64,000 nucleotides of DNA, taken from Mycobacterium sp. MYCO198283 (GTDB taxonomy: Bacteria > Actinomycetota > Actinomycetes > Mycobacteriales > Mycobacteriaceae). The position numbers and the translations under genes are program-made. Under the pieces are notes generated by a model. It made no database searches, was not told where the DNA came from, and saw only the letters and a list, made by a program, of their open reading frames with translations. Position 1 is the first letter of the stretch; every line of letters begins with the position of its first letter. The stretch spans positions 1 to 64,000 of the forward strand of contig NZ_JAJQJI010000010.1 of assembly GCF_021213805.1 (NCBI RefSeq). The letters run 5' to 3'. This document shows, in pieces, positions 52,557-61,378 of this stretch.

Positions 52557-53363
52557 CTAGCCCGCCGTCATCCGGATGCCGATGGCCGTGACGACCACGT
52601 TGACCACGAACAGCGCCATGAAGGCGTACACCACCGTCTCGTTGACCGCGTTGCCCACTGCTTTCGCGCCGCCGCCGGTGATCGACAGCCCGCGGTAGCA
52701 GGCGACCAGCCCGGCGATCAGCCCGAACAGCGCCGCCTTGACGCAGGAGATGATCACCTCCGGCACGCCGGTGAGCAGCGTGATGCCCGCGGCGAACGCG
52801 CCCGGGTTGACGTCCTGGACGAAGATCGAGAACAGGTAGCCGCCGAGGATGCCGATGATCACCACCAGGCTGTTGAGCAGCAGCGCCACCAGGCCGGCCG
52901 CCAGGATGCGCGGCGCGACCAGCCGCTGCACCGGGTTGATGCCCAGCACCTCCATGGCCTCGATCTCCTCGCGGATGGTGCGCGAACCGAGGTCGGCGCA
53001 CATCGCGGTGGCGCCCGCCCCGGCCACGATCAGCACCGTCACCAGCGGCCCGACCTGCGTCACCGCGCCGAACGCCGCACCGGCGCCCGACAGGTCCGCC
53101 GCCCCCAGCTCGCGCAACAAGATGTTGAGCGTGAAGCTCACCAGCACGGTGAACGGGATCGCGACGAGCACCGTCGGCGCCATGGACACCCGCGCGACGA
53201 ACCACGACTGCTCGAGGAACTCGCGGAAGAAGAACGGCCGGGTGAACCAGAACTTCACCGCGTCCAACCCCATCGCGAAGAGCCCGCCGACCGCCTGCAT
53301 GGGCGCGGACCCCCGTCCGAGCGAGATGCCCGGGCTCCAGCGCTCTGCGCCTCTAGCAGCCAT
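52557..53363 (-). CDS. yrbEA: YrbE-family ABC permease A (Mce transporter)
   Basis: A 268-aa MlaE-like permease. Its coupling region reads GAGATAMCADLGSRTIREEIEAMEVLGINPVQ. The start at 53363 (MAARGAERW) lies 11 nt inside the thiolase gene, with AAGGA upstream, so permease translation is coupled to the catabolic genes; a longer frame to 53447 would overlap more deeply and lacks a signal. Sequence style is like YrbE4A, but that does not fix the mce subtype. Confidence 0.92.
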   Translation of the reverse strand: MAARGAERWSPGISLGRGSAPMQAVGGLFAMGLDAVKFWFTRPFFFREFLEQSWFVARVSMAPTVLVAIPFTVLVSFTLNILLRELGAADLSGAGAAFGAVTQVGPLVTVLIVAGAGATAMCADLGSRTIREEIEAMEVLGINPVQRLVAPRILAAGLVALLLNSLVVIIGILGGYLFSIFVQDVNPGAFAAGITLLTGVPEVIISCVKAALFGLIAGLVACYRGLSITGGGAKAVGNAVNETVVYAFMALFVVNVVVTAIGIRMTAG

Positions 53364-54519
53364 GGCCAGGTCCTTCCAAGATCGTGACCGCCGAGACCGC
53401 CGTGGGTCCGCCGATGTTGTGGGCCAGCCCGATGCGGGCGCCGTCAACCTGGTTGACCGCGGTGCCGCGTAGTTGCTCGAAGAGCTCGACGCACTGGGCG
53501 ACGCCGGTGGCGCCCGGCGGGTGGCCCTTGCACTTCAGCCCGCCGCTGGGGTTCACCGGCAGCGTGCCGCCGACCGCGGTGGCGTCGGTCTCGACGAGCT
53601 TGTAGGCGCCGAACCGCTCGGCGAATCCCAGATCCTCGTAGCTGATCAGCTCGATGCCGGTGAAGTAGTCGTGCACCTCGGCGACGTCGACGTCGCGCGG
53701 CGTCAGGCCGGCCATCCCGAACGCCCGCTTGGCGGCGCGCACGCTCGCCGGGAACGTCGTCATGTCCGGCTTGTGCGGGTACATCACCGAGTCCAGGCCC
53801 AGCCCGACCCCGCGGATCCACACCGGGCGGTCGGTGAACCGGTCGACGACGTCCTCGGCCGCCAGGATGAGCGCCGCGGCGCCGTCGCTCTGCGGCGCGC
53901 AGTCGTAGAGGCCGAACGGGTCGACGACGACGGGCGCGGCGAGCGCCTGCTCCACGGTGATCTCGAAGCGCAGCCGCGCCCGCGGGTTGGCGACGGCGTG
54001 GCGGTGGTTCTTCACCGCCACCATCGCCAGGTGTTCGCGCGTCGCGGGCGACTCGTGCAGGTAGCGCTTGACGTGCAGCGCGAAACCGGCCGGCGCCACC
54101 AGCCCGAGCGGGTAGTCCCAGGCCATGTCGCGGGTCAGCGTCTCCCAGCCCCACATCATGTCCTTGGACGGCACCTCGCGCAGCTTGTCGGCGCCGATCA
54201 CCAGCGCGACGTCCGCCGCACCGGCGGCGATGCCGTACAGCGCGTTGCGGATCGCGTCGTTGCCGGTGGCGCAGGAGTTCTCGACCCGCGTGACGGGCAG
54301 GTCGGGCAGCCCGAGGGTGTCGGCGAGCACCCCGGACGGGAAGCCGTCGGTGGTGCCCATCGCGCCGAACCACGCGGCGTCCAGGTCGGCGGTCGCCAGG
54401 CCCTTGTCGACGCTGGCGGCGGCCTCGGCAAACGCGATCGGCAGCAGGTCTTTGATCCCGAGCGCGAAGTGCTCGGCGAACGGCGTCATGCCGGCGCCGA
54501 CGACCGCGACATTCCTCAC
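53353..54519 (-). CDS. Thiolase-like (SCP2/Ltp-type) acyl-CoA protein
   Basis: A 388-aa thiolase-fold protein: N-terminal VAVVGAGMTPFAEH, Cys in VENSCATGNDAIRNALY (about 84), His in GLKCKGHPPGATG (about 345). The absence of the usual second C-terminal Cys motif and the overall type place it with SCP2/lipid-transfer thiolase-like proteins, which in steroid degraders act as aldolases or thiolases together with DUF35 OB-fold partners. Such a partner is encoded immediately upstream as part of a fusion, with a 4-nt overlap. It then runs into yrbEA. Confidence 0.88.
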   Translation of the reverse strand: MRNVAVVGAGMTPFAEHFALGIKDLLPIAFAEAAASVDKGLATADLDAAWFGAMGTTDGFPSGVLADTLGLPDLPVTRVENSCATGNDAIRNALYGIAAGAADVALVIGADKLREVPSKDMMWGWETLTRDMAWDYPLGLVAPAGFALHVKRYLHESPATREHLAMVAVKNHRHAVANPRARLRFEITVEQALAAPVVVDPFGLYDCAPQSDGAAALILAAEDVVDRFTDRPVWIRGVGLGLDSVMYPHKPDMTTFPASVRAAKRAFGMAGLTPRDVDVAEVHDYFTGIELISYEDLGFAERFGAYKLVETDATAVGGTLPVNPSGGLKCKGHPPGATGVAQCVELFEQLRGTAVNQVDGARIGLAHNIGGPTAVSAVTILEGPGHGC

Positions 54520-55700
54520 GCCGCCACCTGGGTCTCCGGCAGAAACGCATAGCCGTAGTCGGGCACGCCGGAACGGACGGCCACCCGCCGCAGCACCACC
54601 CGGCCGCGGTCACCGATGGCCACCGAGCCGGCGGGCGTGCCGGTGACGCGCACCAGCGCACGCACGTCGACGCCGTCGAGTTCGACGATCACCAGCGTGT
54701 ACGGCGTGCGCAGGCCGGGCACGGGCATGTGCACCGTCGCCTCGGTGTAGACCGTGCCGGTGCGGGGCAGCGGCACCAGCTCGTAGTCGGTGGCCAGCGT
54801 GCAGTCGGCGTCCACCCGGAAGCGGGGCGGGAAGTCGAGGGTCTCGCTGTCGCGGTGGCGGCCCGCCTCCCAGCGCACCTTCGCCTCGAACGCCCGCTCG
54901 TAGGCGGCGAGCGACATCTTGAGGTCGGCGCCGTCGCGCATGGTGCCCGCCGGCAGGCCGCGGGCCGCCGGCTCCAGGCGGGTCACCTCGGCCTTGCCGT
55001 TGGCGACGGTGATGCCGGAGAGACTCGCCTGCTCGACGGCGACCAGCGGACCGGTGAGGTGCGCCTCGGCCAGCTGCGCCAGCCCGAAGAGCCCGGAGCT
55101 CGCGCCGACGGTCGGCAGCGGTGCGGGGTCGCCGGCGCACAAGTCGGCGGCGCGGGCGTGGTCGACGCCCGCGACCAGCACGGGGGTGTCCAGCCACGCG
55201 GCCTCCAGCGAGGCGACCAGGCCACGCTCGTGCAGCAGCCGCGGATCGCCGTAGTCGTGGACCACCCCCACCGCGCTGCGGGTGCGCACCGGCAGGCTGC
55301 GGGCGATGCGGGCCGCGGTCCGCACGGCCAGGCCCTGCTCGCCGGTGACGACGGCCGCCGCCCCGGCCGGGTCGAGGTCGACGCCGATGATCAGCGTGCG
55401 CGCCCGCGCCGAGCTCAGCGCGTCGAGCGTGGCCGGCGCGCCGCCCAGGCGCTCGTCGACCTCCAGCTCCGGATCCAGCCCCAGCCCGGCCAGCAGCACC
55501 GCCGCGTTGCTGCCCTCGACGAGCGGTGAGTCCCGGGTGACCAGCACGACCCGCTCGACGCCGCCGGCCACGGTGCCCGCGATGGCGGCGCGACCGGCCG
55601 CCACGGCCAGCGTGACGGCGTCCTCGTCGTCACCGGGGAGGCGGTGATGCGGGGATCCCCAGCACGGCAGGTAGGTGCCGATGGCGGTCACGTAGGGCAT
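54516..55700 (-). CDS. KAS-III/HMG-CoA-synthase-like domain fused to a DUF35 OB-fold domain
   Basis: A 394-aa two-domain protein. Residues about 1-260 have a ketosynthase-III or HMG-CoA-synthase-like layout (ITAIGTYLPCWGSPHHRLPG, GVVHDYGDPRL), but no clear catalytic Cys motif is seen. Residues about 275-390 are a DUF35-type OB fold without an obvious zinc ribbon (RVTGTPAGSVAIGDRGRVVL, then VPDYGYAFLP). DUF35 proteins pair with SCP2-type thiolases, and the neighbouring gene encodes one, so the two probably form one complex. Lies 12 nt after the CoA-transferase gene. Confidence 0.82.
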   Translation of the reverse strand: MPYVTAIGTYLPCWGSPHHRLPGDDEDAVTLAVAAGRAAIAGTVAGGVERVVLVTRDSPLVEGSNAAVLLAGLGLDPELEVDERLGGAPATLDALSSARARTLIIGVDLDPAGAAAVVTGEQGLAVRTAARIARSLPVRTRSAVGVVHDYGDPRLLHERGLVASLEAAWLDTPVLVAGVDHARAADLCAGDPAPLPTVGASSGLFGLAQLAEAHLTGPLVAVEQASLSGITVANGKAEVTRLEPAARGLPAGTMRDGADLKMSLAAYERAFEAKVRWEAGRHRDSETLDFPPRFRVDADCTLATDYELVPLPRTGTVYTEATVHMPVPGLRTPYTLVIVELDGVDVRALVRVTGTPAGSVAIGDRGRVVLRRVAVRSGVPDYGYAFLPETQVAA

Positions 55701-55712
55701 GGGTCGGCTCGC

Positions 55713-56930
55713 CTAGGTGACCGCGCCGGCGGTTTTCAGCTCGATGATGCGATCCCAATCCAGGCCCAGTTCCAGCAGGATTTCGTCAGTCTGCGCGGCG
55801 AAGTCGGGCGCCGGTCCGGTTTCGGGCGCATTGACGTCGAACTGCACCGGGTTGGCCACCAGCTCCAGTTCGCCGGCCTGCACCAGGTACTCGTTCGCCC
55901 GCACCTGCGCGTCCGCGGCGGCCTGCAGCGTGTCCTGCACCGGCGCCCACGGTCCGGCCAGCGTGGCGAACCGCTCACTCCACTCGGTCAGCGGCCGCTT
56001 GGCCATCGCCTCGCTGAGGATCTCCACGGCGGCCGGGGTGTGCTCGGCGAAGGACTCGGGCGTGGAGAACCGCGGGTCGTCGGCGAGCTCGCCGAGGTCC
56101 ATGTGTTTGCACACGTCGGCCCAGAACTTCGTCGGCTGCATCATCACGAACGAGATGTAGCGGCCGTCGGCGGTGGCATACAGGCCCACCAGCGGGTTGA
56201 TCGGCGACCCGTGCACGCCGGGTTCGGGCGCCACCAGCCGCTGCTGCAGATGGGTGGTCAGCGCGATGGTGTGGCCCATCGCCCACAGGCCGCTGCCCAG
56301 CAGCGACACGTCGACCACCGACGGCTCCCCCGTGCGTTCCCGTTTGAGCAGCGCCGCGGCGATGCCGCCGGCCAGGTTGGTGCCCGAGATGGTGTCGCCG
56401 AACGCCGGTCCCGGCGGGCCGATCATGCCCGGGGTGCTCGGCGGGGTGATCGTGGCGGCGGTGCCGGCGCGGCACCAGAACGCGGTCATGTCGTAGCCGC
56501 CCTTCTCGGCCTCGATGCCGCGGGGTCCGAGCGCGCTGCCCCGGGCGTAGACGATGTTCGGGTTGACGGCGCGGATGTCGTCGACGTCGATGCCGAAGCG
56601 CTGCCGGTGACCGGGCAGGAAGCTGGTGAGGAAGACGTCGGCGCGGCGGGCCAGTTCGTGGATCACCTCGCGCCCCTGCGGCACCGACATGTCCAGGCCG
56701 ATGCTGCGCTTGCCCCGGTTGGCGTGCTCGATGTTGGGGTTCGGGTCGCCCTCGACGCGCAGCGACCCGGTCTGGCGCAGCCCGCGCTGCGGGTCACCGG
56801 TGACGGCGTGCTCCACCTTGACAACGTCGGCGCCCCACTCGGCGAGCACCGCCCCGGCCGACGGCACGAACCCGTACATCGCGACCTCGAGGACGCGGAT
56901 GCCCGCCAACGGCGGCCCTCCCGCCGTCAC
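55713..56930 (-). CDS. CaiB/BaiF (family III) CoA-transferase
   Basis: A 405-aa family III CoA-transferase. N-terminal PLAGIRVLEVAMYGFVPSAGAVLAEWGADVVKVE, then NRGKRSIGLDM and the DVFLTSFLPG region. The catalytic Asp of this family lies around residues 170-175, in the FGDTISGTN segment. It would move CoA between an acyl-CoA donor and a free acid, activating the carboxylate made by the upstream aldehyde dehydrogenase without an ATP-using ligase. Overlaps that gene by 4 nt. Confidence 0.88.
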   Translation of the reverse strand: MTAGGPPLAGIRVLEVAMYGFVPSAGAVLAEWGADVVKVEHAVTGDPQRGLRQTGSLRVEGDPNPNIEHANRGKRSIGLDMSVPQGREVIHELARRADVFLTSFLPGHRQRFGIDVDDIRAVNPNIVYARGSALGPRGIEAEKGGYDMTAFWCRAGTAATITPPSTPGMIGPPGPAFGDTISGTNLAGGIAAALLKRERTGEPSVVDVSLLGSGLWAMGHTIALTTHLQQRLVAPEPGVHGSPINPLVGLYATADGRYISFVMMQPTKFWADVCKHMDLGELADDPRFSTPESFAEHTPAAVEILSEAMAKRPLTEWSERFATLAGPWAPVQDTLQAAADAQVRANEYLVQAGELELVANPVQFDVNAPETGPAPDFAAQTDEILLELGLDWDRIIELKTAGAVT

Positions 56931-58432
56931 GGTGCGGCCACCGGCATGGCGAAGGTCTTGGTCTCCAGGAACTCCTCGAGACCCGCGGTGCCCATCTCGC
57001 GGCCGATGCCGGACTGCTTGTAGCCGCCGAACGGCGTGTCCGGGGCGAAGTAGTTGCCGCCGTTGATCGAGAACGTGCCGGTGCGGATGCGGCGCGCGAG
57101 TGCCAGCGCCCGCTCCTGGCTGCCGAACACCGCCCCGGAGAGCCCGTAGATCGAGTTGTTGGCGATCCGCACGGCGTCGTCGTCGTCGTCGTAGGCGATG
57201 ACCACCAGCACCGGGCCGAACACCTCCTCCTGCGCGATCTCGCTGTCGGGGTCGACGTTGGTCAGCAGCGTCGGGGTGTAGAAGAACCCGGGGTCCTTCT
57301 TCTCGCCGCCGGTGACGAGGGTGGCGCCGGCTTCGACGGCCCGCTTCACCATGCCGTCGACCTTGTCGCGCTGCTTCTCGCTGATCAGCGGACCCATGTA
57401 CGTCTGCGGGTCGGACGGGTCGCCGTAGCGCACGTATCCGAAGTTGGTCTTCACCAGCTCGACGATCTCGTCGTGGCGGGAGCGCGGGACCAGCAGCCGC
57501 GAGGTCAGCGCGCAGCCCTGGCCGGCGTGGGTGACCATCGAGAACGACGCGAACACCGCGGCCATGTTGACGTCGGCGTCGTCGAGCACGATGGCCGCGG
57601 ACTTGCCGCCGAGTTCGAGGAACACCTTCTTGAGGGTGTCGCTGGCGGCGGCCATGATCCGCCGGCCGGTCGGGGTGGACCCGGTGAAGGTCACCATGTC
57701 GACGTCCGGGCTGGTGGTGAGGACCGCGCCGACCTCCGGGTCGACGCCCGAGAGCACGTTGACGACGCCGGCGGGGATGTCGGTGTGGTTGGCGATGAGC
57801 TCGCCGATGGCCAGGGTGACCAGCGGGGTATCGGGCGCTCCCTTGAGCACGACGGTGCAGCCGGCGGCGAGCGCCGGCGCCAGCTTCGCCAGCGCCAGCT
57901 GGTTCGGGTAGTTGTAGGCGACGATCGCGGCGACGACGCCGGCGGGCTCCTTCTCCACCCAGCGGTGGTGCTGCATGCCGCGGCTCTCGATGTTGCCGAG
58001 GTCCTCGGTCATCGGATAGCTCTTGAGCAGGTCGGCGTAGTACCGCACGATCTCGATCGGCCCGTCGAGCTGCGCCCCGGCGATCAAGGCGCGCGTGGCG
58101 CCGACCTCGGCGATGGTGAGGTCGGCCAGCTCGTCGTGGTGATCGAGCAGGGCCTGGTGGAACTGCTCGAGGCAGCGGATGCGCAGCTCGACGTCGGTGG
58201 ACCAGGCGGAGGTGTCGAAGGCCCGGCGCGCCGCGGCGACGGCCGCCTGCGCGTCCTCGACGGTGGCGTCGGGCGCGTAGCCGATGATCTCGCCCGTGGC
58301 GGGGTTGACCGACGGGAAGCGGGCGGCGGCGGTCCGGAGCTCGCCGCCGATGAGCAGCCGATGTGCGACGTCGCCGCTGTCCGTCGTCCCGGGCGCGGCG
58401 CCGGTCACCGGCACGGTGGCCTCAGTGGTCAT
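56927..58432 (-). CDS. NAD(P)-dependent aldehyde dehydrogenase
   Basis: A 501-aa ALDH. Catalytic Glu is in FLELGGKSAAI, the nucleophilic Cys in THAGQGCALTS (about 306), and cofactor binding in FTGSTPTGRR. It oxidises an aldehyde to the acid that the CoA-transferase could then activate. Start ATG 58432 follows GAGGAGGCAGCCCG; it is the first gene of a 12-gene run ending at mceF. TATGAT lies 46 nt upstream. Confidence 0.93.
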   Translation of the reverse strand: MTTEATVPVTGAAPGTTDSGDVAHRLLIGGELRTAAARFPSVNPATGEIIGYAPDATVEDAQAAVAAARRAFDTSAWSTDVELRIRCLEQFHQALLDHHDELADLTIAEVGATRALIAGAQLDGPIEIVRYYADLLKSYPMTEDLGNIESRGMQHHRWVEKEPAGVVAAIVAYNYPNQLALAKLAPALAAGCTVVLKGAPDTPLVTLAIGELIANHTDIPAGVVNVLSGVDPEVGAVLTTSPDVDMVTFTGSTPTGRRIMAAASDTLKKVFLELGGKSAAIVLDDADVNMAAVFASFSMVTHAGQGCALTSRLLVPRSRHDEIVELVKTNFGYVRYGDPSDPQTYMGPLISEKQRDKVDGMVKRAVEAGATLVTGGEKKDPGFFYTPTLLTNVDPDSEIAQEEVFGPVLVVIAYDDDDDAVRIANNSIYGLSGAVFGSQERALALARRIRTGTFSINGGNYFAPDTPFGGYKQSGIGREMGTAGLEEFLETKTFAMPVAAP

Positions 58433-58477
58433 CGGGCTGCCTCCTCGGTCTGGAAACGTCATTCTCATTTGTGGCGA

Positions 58478-58483
58478 ATCATA
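58478..58483 (-). promoter_or_regulatory. Candidate -10 of the ALDH-mce polycistron
   Basis: TATGAT on the minus strand in the 291-nt gap between the TetR gene and the aldehyde dehydrogenase. It is the best -10 match there and would give a leader of about 40 nt carrying the GAGGAGG ribosome-binding site. I see no other feature in this gap. Confidence 0.5.
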
Positions 58484-58723
58484 CATTCACCGGCGTCGGC
58501 TCCGGAGCCTTATCCCGCTGCCGCCATACGCGGCGGCCGGATCGGTGAAAGACGTCGCAGCGAGGGCGAACGCGATGTCAGCAACTCCCATGGTGCAGCG
58601 CGAGAGTACTACTCTCCTTCGGCGGTAGGACAATTTCACCGCACTTGAGACACCGCGGCTCGCACCGTCTCACACGTTGACAACCAAAGCCCTTTTTGTC
58701 ACGTCGCCGACGGCGCCGGGGCG

Positions 58724-59329
58724 TCAGTCGGGCAGCGCGATCACGGAGGTGTACATCTCGACCACCGGCCGGTAGAGGTCCACGTCGTCGAGCTGGCTGC
58801 CCAGCACGACGGAGTCGCTGGTGGCCACCAGCGCCTGGGCGAAGGTTCGCGCCGGGATGCGCAGCGAGGCCCCCATCCGGTCGATCCCCTCGACGATGAA
58901 CGCCGCCAGCGCGTCGACGACTTCCGACCGCTTGGCGGCGACCCGGTCGCGGGCCTCGGGATTGCGCAGCAGGTAGAGCGCGAACTCGAGCCCCAGCGCG
59001 GCGTGCTCGGCGCCGCGGTCGAGGCTCAACTGACGCCACCGGGCCGCGATCTCGTCCAGCTCGGCCGATCCGATCCGGCGGGCCGAGGACATCACGTCGG
59101 CGAAGTTGTCGAAGTAGCGGCGCCAGTACCGGTCACTGACCGCCAGGAAGAGTTCGTCCTTGGCGGCGAAGTGCTTGTAGATCGCGCCCTTGGTGTAGCC
59201 GGCGGCGTGCGCGATGTCGTCGAGAGTGGCTGCGGTGAAACCCTTTTCCGCGAACACGTCCTCCGCGGCGTCCAACAGCAGCGAGCGGGTGTGCGCCAGG
59301 CGTCGCTCGCGGGTCCAGCGCTCCGCCAC
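58724..59329 (-). CDS. TetR-family transcriptional regulator
   Basis: A 201-aa regulator. HTH at about 15-62 ([38 protein letters not shown]) and a helical ligand domain with [17 protein letters not shown] start at 59329 gives the canonical N terminus AERWTRERR; longer frames would overlap the divergent AveC-like gene. Placed between the AveC-NorQ-NorD unit and the ALDH-mce polycistron, it is the natural candidate to control both. Confidence 0.85.
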   Translation of the reverse strand: MAERWTRERRLAHTRSLLLDAAEDVFAEKGFTAATLDDIAHAAGYTKGAIYKHFAAKDELFLAVSDRYWRRYFDNFADVMSSARRIGSAELDEIAARWRQLSLDRGAEHAALGLEFALYLLRNPEARDRVAAKRSEVVDALAAFIVEGIDRMGASLRIPARTFAQALVATSDSVVLGSQLDDVDLYRPVVEMYTSVIALPD

Positions 59330-59386
59330 GCGCAAAATTCTGCCACAGCATCTCAGATACCCATTGGATACGTAGATACCGAAGAG

Positions 59387-59392
59387 TATATT
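59387..59392 (+). promoter_or_regulatory. -10 element of the AveC-like gene (leaderless)
   Basis: TATATT, 7 nt before ATG 59400. Three GATAC words precede it at about 59356, 59366 and 59374 and may be regulator contacts. Confidence 0.65.
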
Positions 59393-59399
59393 CGCGCCC

Positions 59400-60569
59400 A
59401 TGAGCGACACGCCGAGGAATCCGGTCATCACCGAGCGGCTGGGCAGCACCGCCGAACTGGGCAGGGAGCCGCAGCGCTCGCCTGGAACCGCCACCCGGGT
59501 CTGGGCCGTCATCGGCGCGATCGTGCTGGTCCTGACGCTCTACGTGTGGACCCGCTGGGTCACCGGCCCTTACTTCGAGCGCGTGCCGGCCGGCCCGAGC
59601 GAACCGCCGATGTACATGAAGATCCCGTTGATCGCGAACGCGGTGGTGCTGTGGATCGGGCTGCCGGTGGCGTTGTGGTTCTTCCTCGTCCGGCCCTGGG
59701 TCCGGGAGCGGCGGATCACGCTCGACGGCATGCTCATGATCTCGATGGGCCTGATGTTCTTCCAGGACCCGTTCCTGAACTACTACAGCACCTGGTGCAC
59801 CTACAACGCCTGGTTGTTCAACCGCGGGTCGTGGTCGTCGGAGATCCCCGGCTGGGTGTCGCCCGACGAGCCCGGCCGGCAGGTGCCCGAGCCGCTGCTG
59901 ACCAACCTGCCCGGCTACCTGTACGGCGTCCTGCTGATCACCATCGTCGGCTGCTGGATCATGCGCAGGATCAAGACGCGCTGGCCCGGAATCAGCAACG
60001 TCCGGCTGATCCTGGTGACCTACGCGCTCGCGTTCGTCTTCGACTTCGTGATGGAAGCGCTCGTGATGTTGCCGACGGGCCTCTACACCTATCCCGGCGC
60101 CATCCGCTCCCTGTCCTTCAACGCCGGCACCTACTACCAGTGGCCGGTGTACGAGGGGCTGATGTGGGGCGGCGTCCAGGCGGCGCTGTGCTGCCTGCGC
60201 TTCTTCACCGACGACCGGGGCCGCACCGTCGTCGAACGCGGGCTCGACGCCATCCGCGGCGGCGCCGTCCGGCAGCAGTTCGTGCGCTTCCTGGCGATCT
60301 ACGGCGCCGTCAGCGCCTGCTTCTTCGTCTTCTACAACATCCCCGCGACCTGGCTCGGCATGCACGCCGACCCCTGGCCCGAGGACCACCTGAAGCGGTC
60401 GTACTTCAACGGCGGCATCTGCGGCGACGGCACCGACAAGCCCTGCCCCCACCCATACCTGCCGACCCCCACCAGGCACTCGGGATACATCGACACCGAC
60501 GGCCGGCTCGTCCTGCCGGAAGGAGCCGAACTTCCCACCACCGTCCCGTTCGAGCGGCCGACGCGTTGA
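59400..60569 (+). CDS. AveC-like (spirocyclase family) integral membrane protein
   Basis: A 389-aa protein with six or seven membrane helices (about 34-54, 76-98, 108-128, 165-187, 200-222, 245-262, 290-310) separated by aromatic-rich loops such as [18 protein letters not shown] and [20 protein letters not shown]. These resemble AveC, the bifunctional spiroketal-forming enzyme of avermectin synthesis, and its actinobacterial relatives. No polyketide genes are present, so the substrate is probably a lipid or terpenoid. Leaderless start. The stop is 2 nt before the GTG of the AAA+ gene. Confidence 0.75.
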   Translation: MSDTPRNPVITERLGSTAELGREPQRSPGTATRVWAVIGAIVLVLTLYVWTRWVTGPYFERVPAGPSEPPMYMKIPLIANAVVLWIGLPVALWFFLVRPWVRERRITLDGMLMISMGLMFFQDPFLNYYSTWCTYNAWLFNRGSWSSEIPGWVSPDEPGRQVPEPLLTNLPGYLYGVLLITIVGCWIMRRIKTRWPGISNVRLILVTYALAFVFDFVMEALVMLPTGLYTYPGAIRSLSFNAGTYYQWPVYEGLMWGGVQAALCCLRFFTDDRGRTVVERGLDAIRGGAVRQQFVRFLAIYGAVSACFFVFYNIPATWLGMHADPWPEDHLKRSYFNGGICGDGTDKPCPHPYLPTPTRHSGYIDTDGRLVLPEGAELPTTVPFERPTR

Positions 60570-60571
60570 CG

Positions 60572-61378
60572 GTGAACAGCCATGCTCCCCCTGCCACCGC
60601 CGCGCCGTTCTACCGGGCGGTCGGCAACGAGGTGGAGGTGTTTCGGGCGGCGGCCCGAACCGGTCTGCCGGTGCTGCTCAAAGGCCCCACCGGCTGCGGG
60701 AAGACCCGCTTCGTCGAGGCGATGGCGCACGCGCTGGGTCGGCAGCTGATCACCGTCGCCGGCCACGAGGACATGACGTCGGCCGACCTGGTGGGCCGGT
60801 TCCTGCTCCGGGGCGGCGAGACGGTCTGGGTGGACGGCCCGCTGACCCGGGCGGTCCGCGAGGGCGCCATCTTCTACCTCGACGAGGTGGTGGAGGCCCG
60901 CCAGGACACGACGGTGGTGATCCACCCGCTCGCCGACCACCGCCGCGAGCTTCCCGTGGACCGGCTCGGCACCACCCTGCGTGCGGCGGCGGGCTTCCAG
61001 CTCGTGGTCTCCTACAACCCGGGCTACCAGAGCGTGCTGAAGAGCCTGAAGGAATCGACCCGTCAGCGGTTCGTCGCCGTCGAGCTCGGCTTCCCGCCGC
61101 CGGAGGCCGAGGCCGAGATCGTCGCGCACGAAGCGGCGGTCGACCGCGCGACGGCGCGCACGCTGGTGCGGATCGGCCACGCCATCCGCACCCTGGACGG
61201 CGCACCGCTGCGGGAGGTGTCGTCGACCCGCATGCTGATCCTCGCCGGCCAGCTGGTCGCCGGTGGGCTCGGGGTGCGCGACGCCGTCGAATCGGCGGTG
61301 GTGCGGGTGCTCTCCGACGACGCCGACGTCGTCCGGGCGCTCGGCGAACTGGTCGACGCGCTGCTCCCCCCGCCGTGA
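60572..61378 (+). CDS. NorQ/CbbQ-type (MoxR-like) AAA+ ATPase
   Basis: A 268-aa ATPase. Walker A GPTGCGKT at 38-45, Walker B FYLDEVVEA near 104, sensor region VVSYNPGYQSVLKSLKEST, typical of NorQ/CbbQ. These ATPases work with a VWA partner to remodel or load metal into oxidoreductases (NorQ-NorD) or to reactivate rubisco (CbbQ-CbbO). The partner gene is next and overlaps by 4 nt. GTG 60572 is used; TTG 60566, overlapping the AveC stop, is an alternative. The client protein is not in this window. Confidence 0.9.
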   Translation: MNSHAPPATAAPFYRAVGNEVEVFRAAARTGLPVLLKGPTGCGKTRFVEAMAHALGRQLITVAGHEDMTSADLVGRFLLRGGETVWVDGPLTRAVREGAIFYLDEVVEARQDTTVVIHPLADHRRELPVDRLGTTLRAAAGFQLVVSYNPGYQSVLKSLKESTRQRFVAVELGFPPPEAEAEIVAHEAAVDRATARTLVRIGHAIRTLDGAPLREVSSTRMLILAGQLVAGGLGVRDAVESAVVRVLSDDADVVRALGELVDALLPPP

